DNA from: Ilumatobacter sp.
GTDB lineage: Bacteria > Actinomycetota > Acidimicrobiia > Acidimicrobiales > Ilumatobacteraceae
Assembly: GCA_018666235.1 (NCBI GenBank)
Contig: JABJAB010000051.1
Span: 1 to 16,699 of the forward strand
DNA length: 16,699 bases
Direction of reading: 5' to 3'
Made by a program: the position numbers and the translations under genes. The number at the start of each line of letters is the position of its first letter. The first letter of the stretch is position 1. The notes under the pieces are model-generated. The model worked only from the letters and a program-made list of their open reading frames with translations, was not told the origin of the DNA and made no database searches. Positions 6,666 through 14,160 of the stretch are shown one piece after another.

Positions 6666-8126
6666 CTAGTACGCCACGGCGCGTGTGACCGGCTTGGAGC
6701 CCTTGTCGCCGTTGACCCATCCGCCGATGATCTGGCTGAACAGGCCGGCTCCGCCGCCCGCATAGGTGAGCATCAGCCCGCCAGGGCGGAATTTCGGGAG
6801 CGACTCGGCGTCGCCGAATGCTTCGGGTATGCCCTCCGCAATTCCGTCGGCGCCGCGCACCAACTCTGCACCTGACCGATTGAGGTGCTCGCTGATCCCT
6901 GCAACGATCTGTTCGCGATCCCAGCCAGCATCTGCAAAGACCCGAGCGTGTTCGGGTCCCATCACCAAGATCGCGTCGAACATCATGATCAACTTCGGAT
7001 GGTTGACCGTTTGCAGCTTGAGCGCGAATGAACGGACCAATGACTCGGGTGTCCGCGACAACTGATCGACGAGACAGTGCGGCCCCTCACCAGCGAACAA
7101 CGTCAGCGCATCGACGCCGTCGTCAATGCCGAGCTCGCCGGCGAGCCGTCCGTACGGCGACGTGTCGTCGGCCTCAGCGAAGCAGAAGCTGATCTTTGCC
7201 GGGCTGCCGTGCGCCGCACGATCGACCTCGCCGGGCCGACCGCCGCCGAAGTTGCGGATGACCAACTGCAAGGCACGTCCGATCGTGAGGTTGGCGCGAT
7301 TGCCCTGACCCAACGCGTTGCCGCCCGAGTTCATGCCGATCGCCCGGGTGCCGGGTCCACTGCACACGATGACCGGACCGACCGGCATGGTGGTGGCAAG
7401 CAGACCGTGCATGTTGAACTCATCGGTGCACGCAGCTTCGACCGCGGTCAGTACCCATGGCAGATACTCGGGTTTACATCCGGCCATGACAGCGGCGATC
7501 GCGACTTTTTCGACGGAGATGTCGACAAGGTCGGGTGGCACGGTCGCCACGATCTCGGATCCGGCGCGACTGGTTCCGGCGAGCATCGCCATCACTCGTT
7601 GCTCGGTCGGGGGAACGACGGGCAACCCGTCCGTCCAGCCGCGGTTGAACATCATTTCCATGACGTCTTCGGCATCGGCCACGTCGATTCGGCGAGCGGC
7701 CAACTCTGATGCCCCGAAACGAACACGCAGCATGTCGACAAGATCTGGGTCGACGCTCATCGAGCCGCACCCGGGGCGCATGACGGGCAGGCCTTCACCC
7801 AGGCCGTCGACACCGGTGAGGCGTTCCCATTCGGGCCGCATCCAGCCGACCGTTCGTTCGACTTCAACACCGTTGCGGACGACGATGACGGTGGGGACGG
7901 TCTCGATGTCATGATGCCAACTCACCGCCAGATCGGCGTCGTGTGCCGCGGTCGGCGCTGAGGGGAACGACGCGTTGTCCTGCGTGTAGACCGTCAGCTC
8001 GGTTGCAGCGTGGAGCTGTTGCAGAACCGGCACGACGGTCTGGCACGTCTCGCACTCTTCTTTGACGATGATGACGATGCCGTCGGGCAGCGTTGGCGCA
8101 GGGGCTGTGTCGGCGTTGCCGGTCAT
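6666..8126 (-). CDS. Thioredoxin-like domain fused to a large uncharacterised domain (UGSC partner)
   Basis: This protein has 486 residues. Residues 15-105 look like a thioredoxin fold: a beta strand GIVIIVK, then C25-E-T-C28 with a following helix, and the cis-proline P78 in ETVPTVIVV. A linker carries RPGCGSMSVDP (C120). From about residue 145 comes a domain beginning FNRGWTDGLPVVPPTE, with later MAGCKPEYLPW, GMNSGGNALGQGNRANLTIGRALQL and GRPGEVDRA, and a conserved-looking Cys in ISFCFAE. I do not recognise a characterised family for this second part, although I recall similar proteins encoded beside UGSC genes. The start is the ATG of an ATGA overlap with the hydrolase stop, with GGAG eight bases upstream. 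A role in reducing or loading the adjacent selenoprotein is inference from adjacency. Confidence 0.85.
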   Translation of the reverse strand: MTGNADTAPAPTLPDGIVIIVKEECETCQTVVPVLQQLHAATELTVYTQDNASFPSAPTAAHDADLAVSWHHDIETVPTVIVVRNGVEVERTVGWMRPEWERLTGVDGLGEGLPVMRPGCGSMSVDPDLVDMLRVRFGASELAARRIDVADAEDVMEMMFNRGWTDGLPVVPPTEQRVMAMLAGTSRAGSEIVATVPPDLVDISVEKVAIAAVMAGCKPEYLPWVLTAVEAACTDEFNMHGLLATTMPVGPVIVCSGPGTRAIGMNSGGNALGQGNRANLTIGRALQLVIRNFGGGRPGEVDRAAHGSPAKISFCFAEADDTSPYGRLAGELGIDDGVDALTLFAGEGPHCLVDQLSRTPESLVRSFALKLQTVNHPKLIMMFDAILVMGPEHARVFADAGWDREQIVAGISEHLNRSGAELVRGADGIAEGIPEAFGDAESLPKFRPGGLMLTYAGGGAGLFSQIIGGWVNGDKGSKPVTRAVAY

Positions 8127-9010
8127 GAGAGAAACTCCAGGATCTGTGGGTTGATGACGTCGGGTGCTTCGAGGTGCAGAAAGTGCCCGACGCCGTCGAT
8201 GAGTCGGATCTCGACGTGGTCGCCGACCATTGTCCGGGCCGACTCGGCGACCTCGGGTCCGATGCACCCGTCATTGACGCCGTGCAGGTACAGCGTCGGT
8301 TGCTCTGGCACAGCCTGTGTGGCGTTCTGCGCCTCGATGTGTGCCGGGTCGCGAAACGCGTCGCCGAGCGCCGCCCGGTAGTAGCCCAGGGCCGCAGCCA
8401 TGTGTTCGGGTTCGCGCAGCGCGTCTTTCACGTGCAGGAGGTCATCGGTCGCGTCGTATCCGGGCGACCAGTCCTCCCAGATCATGTCGATGAATGCCAT
8501 GTCGTTGGCTGGCACCACCATGTCGGCGAGCCCGTTTTGGAAGAAGAACATGTACCAGCTCCGTTTGAGCTGATCGGTGTTGGTGACGAAGGCGAGGCCC
8601 ATCGAACCGCCGGGCGGAACCGCCATCGCAATCACCTTCGCCCAACGGGTGGGCTCGATCGACGCTGCGCCGTAGACGATCGGGGCGCCCCAGTCGTGCC
8701 CGATCAGGACGGCACGGTGATCGCCGCCGAAGTGCTCGTGGAGCGCACACGCGTCAAGAGCCGAGGCGCCGGTCTGATAGGCGCCTGAGCCGGAGACCGT
8801 GCTCGGCGCGTAACCGCGAATGAACGGAGCGGCGACACGGAATCCAGCGTCTTCGAGCGCAGGCATCAGATGGCGCCACGAGTAGGCGCTGTCGGGGAAG
8901 CCGTGGATGCAGATGACCAGCGGGCGATCGTGATCATCAATCGACGGTGATGTCAGGCAGGTCAGCTCGACATCAGGCAGGATGACGGTGTGGTTGGCAA
9001 AAGCGCTCAC
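8123..9010 (-). CDS. Alpha/beta hydrolase, epoxide hydrolase / haloalkane dehalogenase-like
   Basis: This 295-residue alpha/beta-hydrolase has HGFPDSAYSWRHL (residues 36-48, oxyanion hole) and the nucleophile elbow GHDWGAP with Asp106 rather than Ser. An acidic residue sits in LHGVNDGCIGPE and the catalytic His in GVGHFLHLEAPD. An Asp nucleophile points to epoxide hydrolases, haloalkane dehalogenases or fluoroacetate dehalogenases, not esterases. I chose the GTG at 9010 because homologous sequence begins with SAFANHTVILPDVELTCL. The 37 codons further upstream are cysteine-rich, look non-coding and run into the divergent MBL-fold gene. There is no strong ribosome binding site, so a leaderless transcript is possible. 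It is the first gene of the selenoprotein operon. The substrate is unknown. Confidence 0.85.
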   Translation of the reverse strand: MSAFANHTVILPDVELTCLTSPSIDDHDRPLVICIHGFPDSAYSWRHLMPALEDAGFRVAAPFIRGYAPSTVSGSGAYQTGASALDACALHEHFGGDHRAVLIGHDWGAPIVYGAASIEPTRWAKVIAMAVPPGGSMGLAFVTNTDQLKRSWYMFFFQNGLADMVVPANDMAFIDMIWEDWSPGYDATDDLLHVKDALREPEHMAAALGYYRAALGDAFRDPAHIEAQNATQAVPEQPTLYLHGVNDGCIGPEVAESARTMVGDHVEIRLIDGVGHFLHLEAPDVINPQILEFLS

Positions 9011-9059
9011 GAGTCGAAGGTACCGCGGTGGCCTGTTACACACGTCACCAGCGCAGAGT

Positions 9060-9090
9060 TTGGAAGCGCAAGCACACAAACCTCTATCGT
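9060..9090 (+). promoter_or_regulatory. Possible promoter for the MBL-fold hydrolase gene
   Basis: The 103-base gap between two divergent genes must hold two promoters. On the + strand, TATCGT at 9085-9090 could be a -10 hexamer, and TTGGAA at 9060-9065 a -35 hexamer with a rather long 19-base spacer. The nine bases around the -10 (TCTATCGTC) also occur before the first CitE-like lyase at 2957. GGGGA at 9102-9106, seven bases before the ATG, is a likely ribosome binding site. I find no convincing promoter for the opposite strand. Confidence 0.3.
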
Positions 9091-9113
9091 CATGAAGTAT
9101 TGGGGAACGGGGA

Positions 9114-9986
9114 ATGAACACGACTACACGTGGTGACGGTTTTGCCGTGACCTTTCACGGCGTCCGGGGGTCAACGCCTTGTCATGCGCCCGAACTCGTT
9201 CGCTACGGCGGCAACACCTCATGCGTGTCGCTCGACATCGAGGGCGCCGATCCGATCCTGTTCGATCTCGGCACCGGACTGCGCTACTTCGGCAACACTC
9301 TTTCGCCCGGAGCCCGGTTTGTTGGCACCTGCCTGCTGAGTCACCTGCATTGGGACCACATCCAGGGGTTGCCGTTCTTTGCGCCGTTGCTGCAAGAAGG
9401 TTCTGATGTCACGATGTACGGGCCTCGCCAGGAGGGTGACGCGACACTCGCTTCAGTGTTTGCCGACACCATCTGTCCGCCGCTGTTTCCCGTTGAACTT
9501 GCGATGCTGCCCGGTGATATCGACTTCGTCGATTGCTGGGAGTCCAGCTTCCAGGTGACGACAACGAGCACGCACGTCGACGTCATGAGCCGGCCGATTC
9601 CGCACGTCGGCAACACGCTCGGTTACCGCGTCACTGCCCACGGCCGTTCGGTCGCTTACCTCAGCGATCATCAGATGCCGGTGGACGGAACGCCTGCGAT
9701 GTCACCAGGGGCGCGCGAGTTGTGTGCAGGCGCCGATCTGATCATCCACGACGCTCAGTACACGCCGAGCGAGTTCGCGCTCAAGAGCAACTGGGGGCAT
9801 TGCACGATCGAGTACGCCGTCTGGGTTGCTGCTGAATCAGGGGCCAAGCGGCTCGCGCTATTCCACCACGACCCCTCGCACGATGATGACACGCTCGATC
9901 GCCTTGCCGAAGAAGCAGCCAAGTGCGGTCGAGAATTCGGCGTCGAGGTCTTTGCAGCGCGCGAAGGCCACACCATCGAAGTCTGA
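9114..9986 (+). CDS. MBL-fold metallo-hydrolase (RNase Z / PhnP-like group)
   Basis: This 290-residue metallo-beta-lactamase-fold hydrolase has the zinc motif H77-x-H79-x-D81-H82 in SHLHWDHIQGLPFF. Later ligand candidates lie in PIPHVGNTLGYRV, YLSDHQ, IIHDAQY and LFHHDPSHDD. The N-terminal HGVRGSTP and RYGGNTSCVSLD motifs are shared by a bacterial group related to phosphodiesterases of the PhnP and RNase Z type. Members are often fused to or found near signalling domains, but none is present here. It probably binds two metal ions and cleaves a phosphodiester. The true substrate cannot be read from the sequence. The ATG has a GGGGA seven bases upstream. The MauE-like gene follows 47 bases after its stop. 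Confidence 0.88.
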   Translation: MNTTTRGDGFAVTFHGVRGSTPCHAPELVRYGGNTSCVSLDIEGADPILFDLGTGLRYFGNTLSPGARFVGTCLLSHLHWDHIQGLPFFAPLLQEGSDVTMYGPRQEGDATLASVFADTICPPLFPVELAMLPGDIDFVDCWESSFQVTTTSTHVDVMSRPIPHVGNTLGYRVTAHGRSVAYLSDHQMPVDGTPAMSPGARELCAGADLIIHDAQYTPSEFALKSNWGHCTIEYAVWVAAESGAKRLALFHHDPSHDDDTLDRLAEEAAKCGREFGVEVFAAREGHTIEV

Positions 9987-10033
9987 GCGGCCGCCTCGAG
10001 TGCTCAACCCCGACGGCATTGCAGCAACCTGGC

Positions 10034-10414
10034 GTGGCTGACTGGATCCCCCTCACAGCATCGATCGTCGTCGGCGTCGTGTTCCTCGTTGCGGGTGCGT
10101 CGAAAATCGCCGCCGGTGCTGAGTGGCCCGTGCAAGCCCGCGGACTGGGTGCTCCGTCCATCACCATTCCGCTGGTGCCGTGGGTCGAAATCGCGATTGG
10201 CGCTGTTCTGGTGGTCCAGGTGGCACGTCAGCCAGCGGCGCTCGCAGCAACCGCGATGCTGGTTGTGTTCTCGGTGTTGATCCTGATGCAGCTGGCACAG
10301 GGCCGGCACCCGCCGTGCGCCTGCTTCGGGGCATGGTCTGCCAAACCGCTTGGTGCCCGGCACGTAGCGCGCAACGTCGCGCTCATCGCACTGAGCGTTC
10401 TGGCACTGTTCTGA
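10034..10414 (+). CDS. MauE/DoxX-like small integral membrane protein
   Basis: This protein of about 126 residues has four predicted membrane helices, approximately PLTASIVVGVVFLVAGASK, TIPLVPWVEIAIGAVLVV, ALAATAMLVVFSVLILMQLA and NVALIALSVLALF. The motif HPPCACFG between helices 3 and 4, together with AGASKI near the start, is typical of MauE/DoxX-like proteins. MauE is needed for maturation of methylamine dehydrogenase, probably in periplasmic disulfide formation; paralogues occur in many bacteria without that enzyme. No other mau gene is nearby. The start is uncertain: I chose GTG at 10034, and TTG at 10019 is an alternative. Neither has a clear ribosome binding site. It converges with the peptidase gene, leaving 15 bases between them. 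Confidence 0.75.
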   Translation: MADWIPLTASIVVGVVFLVAGASKIAAGAEWPVQARGLGAPSITIPLVPWVEIAIGAVLVVQVARQPAALAATAMLVVFSVLILMQLAQGRHPPCACFGAWSAKPLGARHVARNVALIALSVLALF

Positions 10415-10429
10415 CGTGGTGTCGACCCG

Positions 10430-12526
10430 TCAGGTCGTCGTCAGGATGAAGGCGAGGTTTCGCGCCTCGTCACGCCACGCGTCGTACCGGCCCGTCGGTC
10501 CGCCATGACCGGCGCCCATCTCCGTGCGCATCACCAGTGGTTTGGTCCCGGTTCCGACTGACCGCAGGCGCGCCACCCACTTGGCCGGCTCATGCACGCT
10601 GACTCGTGGATCGTTCAGCCCAGCGGTCACGTACAGCGCTGGGTAGTCCGCCGCCACGGTGTTGTCGTAGGGGGAGTATCGACCCATCACGCTGGCGAAG
10701 GGTTCGGAGCGTGGGTCGCCCCATTCCTCCCATTCGGTCACTGTGAGCGGCAAGGTCGGATCGCTCATCGTCGACACGATGTCGACGAACGGCACCTCGG
10801 CGATCACGCTGGCGTACAGGTCTGGGCGTTGGGTCATGCACGCACCGACGAGGAGCCCGCCGGCGGAGCCACCACGAATTGCCAAGCGGTCGGGCGCGAC
10901 CACGCCTTCTGCGATCAGATGCTCAGAGCACGCAATCATGTCGTCGAACGTGCGCTGCTTGGTCAGCAGCTTGCCGTCGAGGTACCACTGACGGCCCAGC
11001 TCGCCGCCGCCACGCGTGTGCGCAATGGCAAAGACCAGGCCGCGGTCGAGGAGCGAGAGCCGCGCGACCGAGAACCACGGGGGGAGTGATGTCTCATATG
11101 ACCCGTAGCCATACAGCACCGCGGCGGCGGTGCCGTCGAGCGGTGTGTCGACATGGTGGACGATGTCGAGCGGGACCAGCACCTGCTCGCCGTCGGCACC
11201 GCTCGGTGCCCAGCGTCGGCTGGTCGTGTACTTCGTGAGGTCGACGTTGGGGGTGGGCATCTGGCGCAGCTGGACGCGCTCGCCTGTCTCGACGTGCTCT
11301 TCGAACAGGGTTGGCGGTGTGACCATCGAGGAGGTGACGAAACGAATGGTGTCGCTCTCCCATTCGGGGTTGGAGGAGAGGTCGACGTCGTGCGGGTCGC
11401 TGCCGAGGTCAATCGACCGCTCGGGCAACGCGTCATCGCGGAACAAGATGCGTACCCGCGGTTGTGCTTCGGCCCATTCATGAACGACCAGGAACGCTGC
11501 GAACGGTTCGGTTCCGGTGATGCGCCGGCCTGGAACATGTGGGATGAGCTCGAACCAGGCGTTCTCGTCTGACCAGTCGCTGTCGACCGGTGCGGTGAGG
11601 ACGCGGAAGTCGACAGCGCCGTCGTTCGTGGTCATCACGAACCGGTCACCCCAGTGGTCGACTTGGTACTCGACGTCGTCGCGCCGGGGTTGCACGACGG
11701 TGAAGGGCTGGGAAAGGTCAGACGGCGCCAGGCGTACTTCGCTGCTCGTCTTACTTGCGGTGTGAATCACGATCCACTCGTTCGAGCGGGTCTCGCCAAT
11801 CGCCACGAAGAACCGTTCGTCGAGCTCTTCGAAAATCAGTTCGTCGTCTTCGGTCGAGCTGGTGTCGACTCGGTGGCGCCACACCTGGGAGGGGCGTTCT
11901 TGATCGTCGGCTCGCACATAGAACAGCCACTGCCCATCAGATGACCAGCCGGTCCCGGCATTGGCGATGCCTTCGATCAGGTCCTCGGTCGACGAGGCTG
12001 CTCCGTCTTCGTCGAAGCGGCGAACGCGGAGCGTGTAGCGCTCGTCGCCTGACGTGTCAATCGACCAGGCGAACATCGTGTGGTCGTGGGAAGCATCGAG
12101 GGCACCGAGGTCGAAGTATTCGTGGCCCTCGGCCTCGATGTTTTCGTCGAGCAATACGAAGCGGTCGGCGCTGTCGAGGCTTGGCCCGCGTTGATGGAGC
12201 GGGTAGCTCAGGCCTTCCTCGGTGCGACTGACGTACCACCAGGGCCCGTTGCGGACGGGCGTTGACATGTCGGTCTCCTGCACTCGCGACTTGACCTCAT
12301 CGAAAATTGTCTCGATCAGGTCGGCCTGTGGCGCGAAGTGTTGGTCGCTGTAGTCGTTCTCTGCCTGGAGATATTGGAGAAACTCCGGGTCGTCGACGTC
12401 GCGCATCCACGCGTAGGGGTCGTCGACCGTCCCGGTCGGGCGATCCCACGTGTGTGGTCGGGTCGGCGCCACCGGTGGAGCAGTCGGCTCGGCTGCGTTG
12501 CTGTGGGGTTTGTCACTCTTGCTCAT
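10430..12526 (-). CDS. ptrB: Oligopeptidase B (S9 family prolyl oligopeptidase-type serine peptidase)
   Basis: This 698-residue protein has the two parts of oligopeptidase B: an N-terminal beta-propeller beginning after PYAWMRDVDDPEFLQYL, and a C-terminal alpha/beta-hydrolase domain. The catalytic triad is Ser554 in RGGSAGGLL, Asp639 in TAGLNDPRV and His674 in GAGHGGPTGR. The spacing between the three residues equals that of E. coli PtrB (S532, D617, H652), with a constant offset of 22. The enzyme should cut short peptides after basic residues in the cytoplasm; no signal peptide is seen. The first 25 residues are low-complexity and rich in Pro, Ala and Thr. The ATG at 12526 is preceded by an in-frame GTG that could also be used. 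The gene diverges from the ferredoxin gene. Confidence 0.93.
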   Translation of the reverse strand: MSKSDKPHSNAAEPTAPPVAPTRPHTWDRPTGTVDDPYAWMRDVDDPEFLQYLQAENDYSDQHFAPQADLIETIFDEVKSRVQETDMSTPVRNGPWWYVSRTEEGLSYPLHQRGPSLDSADRFVLLDENIEAEGHEYFDLGALDASHDHTMFAWSIDTSGDERYTLRVRRFDEDGAASSTEDLIEGIANAGTGWSSDGQWLFYVRADDQERPSQVWRHRVDTSSTEDDELIFEELDERFFVAIGETRSNEWIVIHTASKTSSEVRLAPSDLSQPFTVVQPRRDDVEYQVDHWGDRFVMTTNDGAVDFRVLTAPVDSDWSDENAWFELIPHVPGRRITGTEPFAAFLVVHEWAEAQPRVRILFRDDALPERSIDLGSDPHDVDLSSNPEWESDTIRFVTSSMVTPPTLFEEHVETGERVQLRQMPTPNVDLTKYTTSRRWAPSGADGEQVLVPLDIVHHVDTPLDGTAAAVLYGYGSYETSLPPWFSVARLSLLDRGLVFAIAHTRGGGELGRQWYLDGKLLTKQRTFDDMIACSEHLIAEGVVAPDRLAIRGGSAGGLLVGACMTQRPDLYASVIAEVPFVDIVSTMSDPTLPLTVTEWEEWGDPRSEPFASVMGRYSPYDNTVAADYPALYVTAGLNDPRVSVHEPAKWVARLRSVGTGTKPLVMRTEMGAGHGGPTGRYDAWRDEARNLAFILTTT

Positions 12527-12573
12527 CACGGTCGAGCCAATGTACGCACTCAGCGGTACCGTTCAGCCTCATC
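12527..12573. promoter_or_regulatory. Short divergent promoter region between ptrB and the ferredoxin gene
   Basis: Only 47 bases separate the two divergent starts, so both promoters must overlap or lie within coding sequence. Candidate -10 hexamers are TACCGT at 12557-12562 for the ferredoxin gene and TACATT (read on the - strand, 12544-12539) for ptrB. Both are 11-12 bases before their ATG, leaving very short leaders. I see no clear -35 element and no ribosome binding site for the ferredoxin gene. Confidence 0.3.
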
Positions 12574-12861
12574 ATGCGTGTCTGGATCGACCAGGACCTC
12601 TGCACCGGCGACGGAATTTGCATTGACCACTGCCCCGACGTGTTCGTTCAACTCGAAGACGGCATTGCCTACGTCGCTGAGAACGGCGCTCCCCTCAACG
12701 ATCCCGGCGGCTCCGGCAGCCTTGCATGGGTGACCAGCCGCAACGTCGCGGACGTTGTCCACGCCGCTGAGGCCTGCCCGGGTGAGTGCATTTTCATCGA
12801 GGTCGATCTCCCGGTCGCCGAGCTGGGAAGCGAGAACGCCGGAGACAGCGCCGCGGCGTGA
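12574..12861 (+). CDS. Small single-cluster ferredoxin ([4Fe-4S]/[3Fe-4S] type, Asp at second ligand position)
   Basis: This 95-residue ferredoxin begins MRVWIDQDLCTGDGICIDHC. C10, C16 and C20 together with a later Cys in EACPGECI form the cluster site. The motif is C-x2-D13-x2-C-x3-C: the second ligand position is Asp, as in the Pyrococcus furiosus ferredoxin, whose cluster converts easily between [4Fe-4S] and [3Fe-4S]. Similar small ferredoxins in actinobacteria often serve cytochromes P450 or biosynthetic reductases, but no such partner is nearby. The stop TGA overlaps the GTG start of sufB (GTGA), so the two proteins are probably made together. Upstream in-frame codons overlap ptrB and are not likely coding. 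Confidence 0.9.
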   Translation: MRVWIDQDLCTGDGICIDHCPDVFVQLEDGIAYVAENGAPLNDPGGSGSLAWVTSRNVADVVHAAEACPGECIFIEVDLPVAELGSENAGDSAAA

Positions 12862-14108
12862 AGGGCATCAACGCCCGCGTCGTCGGGCAGATCTCTTTGT
12901 CCAAGGCCGAACCCGAGTGGATGGAGCAGCTCCGGCTTCGCTCGCTGAGCCTGTTCGGCGAGCAGCCGATGGCCGAATGGTTCGCGGTCAATATGCCCGA
13001 CATCGATTTCCAGGACATCGATGAGGCACTGCAATCAGGGGACGCACGGCGCGACCTCGCAGGCAACACCGCACTGCCCGGTTCTGAGGCCGTCGGCCCA
13101 GAGCGTCGTGCGGACCTCGAAGAGCAGGGCGTTCTCTTTTGTGACATGGACACTGCCGTGCGCGAGTACCCGCGCATGGTGCAGGAGTACTTCGGCACGA
13201 TCATCCCGCCTGGCGACGACAAGTTTGCTGACCTCAACACCTCGGCGTGGTCGGGTGGCTCGTTCGTCTACGTTCCGCCGGGCGTCGAAGTTGCGATGCC
13301 GCTGCAGTCCGACATTCGGCCCAATTCCGAAACCGGAGGCCAATTTCAGCGCACCCTGATCATTGCCGACGAGGGCTCGAAGGTCCGCTACATCGAAGGG
13401 TGCTCGGCACCGGTGTACACCCAGGACGCGCTGCGCTGCGCCGTTGTCGAGATCGTGGTGAAGCCGAATGCCTGGGTCAGCTACACGACCATGCAGAACT
13501 GGTCGCACAACGTCGACAATCTCGTCACCAATCGAGCTCGTGTCGAAGCTGACGGCCACATGGAGTTCGTTGATGTCAACATTGGCTCGAAGCTCACCGT
13601 GAAGTATCCCGCTATCTACTTGGTCGGCGACGGCGCAAGTGGCGAAGTGCGCTCGGTTGCCTACGCCGGCAAGGGCCAGCATCAGGACACGGGGGCCAAG
13701 ATGGTGCACGCCGCCCCGAACACCACCTCGAAGATTGTCTCCAAGTCGATGAGTCAGGACGGCGGCACAACCACCTGTCGCGGTCTGGTCAGCGTTGACG
13801 AAGGTGCCACGGGAGCTGCGAGCGTTCTTTCGTGCGAGGCGCTGCTACTCGACGAGCAGTCGGCCTCGCTGAACCTCCCGCACCTGGAGATTCTGGAGGA
13901 TGATGCACAGATCAGTCATGAGACGAAGGTCTCAAAAATTGCCAACGAGCAACTTTTTTACCTGATGTCGCATGGCCTCTCCGAAGAGCAGTCAATGGGC
14001 ATGATCGTCAATGGCTTCATCGAGCCGGTGACGAAGACGCTGCCGATGGAGTACGCGGTTGAATGGAGTCGTCTCATCGAGCTGCAGATGGAGGGTTCGG
14101 TCGGATAG
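12858..14108 (+). CDS. sufB: Fe-S cluster assembly scaffold SufB (short N-terminus)
   Basis: This 416-residue protein matches SufB over its whole length, starting at ISLSKAEPEWMEQLRLRSL. It has the central beta-helix region with GGSFVYVPPGVEVAMPLQ, IEGCSAPVY and QNWSHNVDNL, and the C-terminal core ISHETKVSKI and the ending LIELQMEGSVG. SufB forms the scaffold with SufC and SufD on which Fe-S clusters are built. Typical SufB proteins have about 465-495 residues, and here the first 40 or so are absent. The GTG start overlaps the ferredoxin stop and no better start exists upstream, because that frame runs antisense-like inside the ferredoxin gene. SufC and SufD are not adjacent. SufU lies 2 kb downstream on the other strand. 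Confidence 0.93.
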   Translation: MKGINARVVGQISLSKAEPEWMEQLRLRSLSLFGEQPMAEWFAVNMPDIDFQDIDEALQSGDARRDLAGNTALPGSEAVGPERRADLEEQGVLFCDMDTAVREYPRMVQEYFGTIIPPGDDKFADLNTSAWSGGSFVYVPPGVEVAMPLQSDIRPNSETGGQFQRTLIIADEGSKVRYIEGCSAPVYTQDALRCAVVEIVVKPNAWVSYTTMQNWSHNVDNLVTNRARVEADGHMEFVDVNIGSKLTVKYPAIYLVGDGASGEVRSVAYAGKGQHQDTGAKMVHAAPNTTSKIVSKSMSQDGGTTTCRGLVSVDEGATGAASVLSCEALLLDEQSASLNLPHLEILEDDAQISHETKVSKIANEQLFYLMSHGLSEEQSMGMIVNGFIEPVTKTLPMEYAVEWSRLIELQMEGSVG

Positions 14109-14148
14109 TCCCGCTGCATGCTGCGCGGTCCTTGGCTGTTCGAACCCC

Positions 14149-14154
14149 TATCCT
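14149..14154 (+). promoter_or_regulatory. Possible -10 element (TATCCT) giving a leaderless transcript
   Basis: TATCCT lies six bases before the ATG of the four-cysteine protein gene. A start point about seven bases after the -10 would fall on the ATG itself. No ribosome binding site is visible in the 52 bases between sufB and this gene, which fits a leaderless mRNA. No good -35 is seen. Confidence 0.3.
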
Positions 14155-14160
14155 GGCCCG

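Noticed and set aside
6030..6875. Long + strand open frame opposite the selenoprotein gene
   Set aside because: It is a shadow frame with no motifs; the - strand carries the conserved family sequence.
9011..9121. Longer N-terminus of the alpha/beta hydrolase starting at 9121
   Set aside because: The extra 37 residues are unlike hydrolases, are rich in Cys and Arg, and overlap the start of the divergent MBL-fold gene and its probable promoter.
10420..10440. Terminator hairpin GACC-CGTCA-GGTC between the MauE-like gene and ptrB
   Set aside because: Only four base pairs and no T-tract; too weak to claim.
12307..12573. N-terminal extension of the ferredoxin
   Set aside because: It is antisense to ptrB, Arg-rich and has no ferredoxin homology; the family begins at MRVWIDQD.
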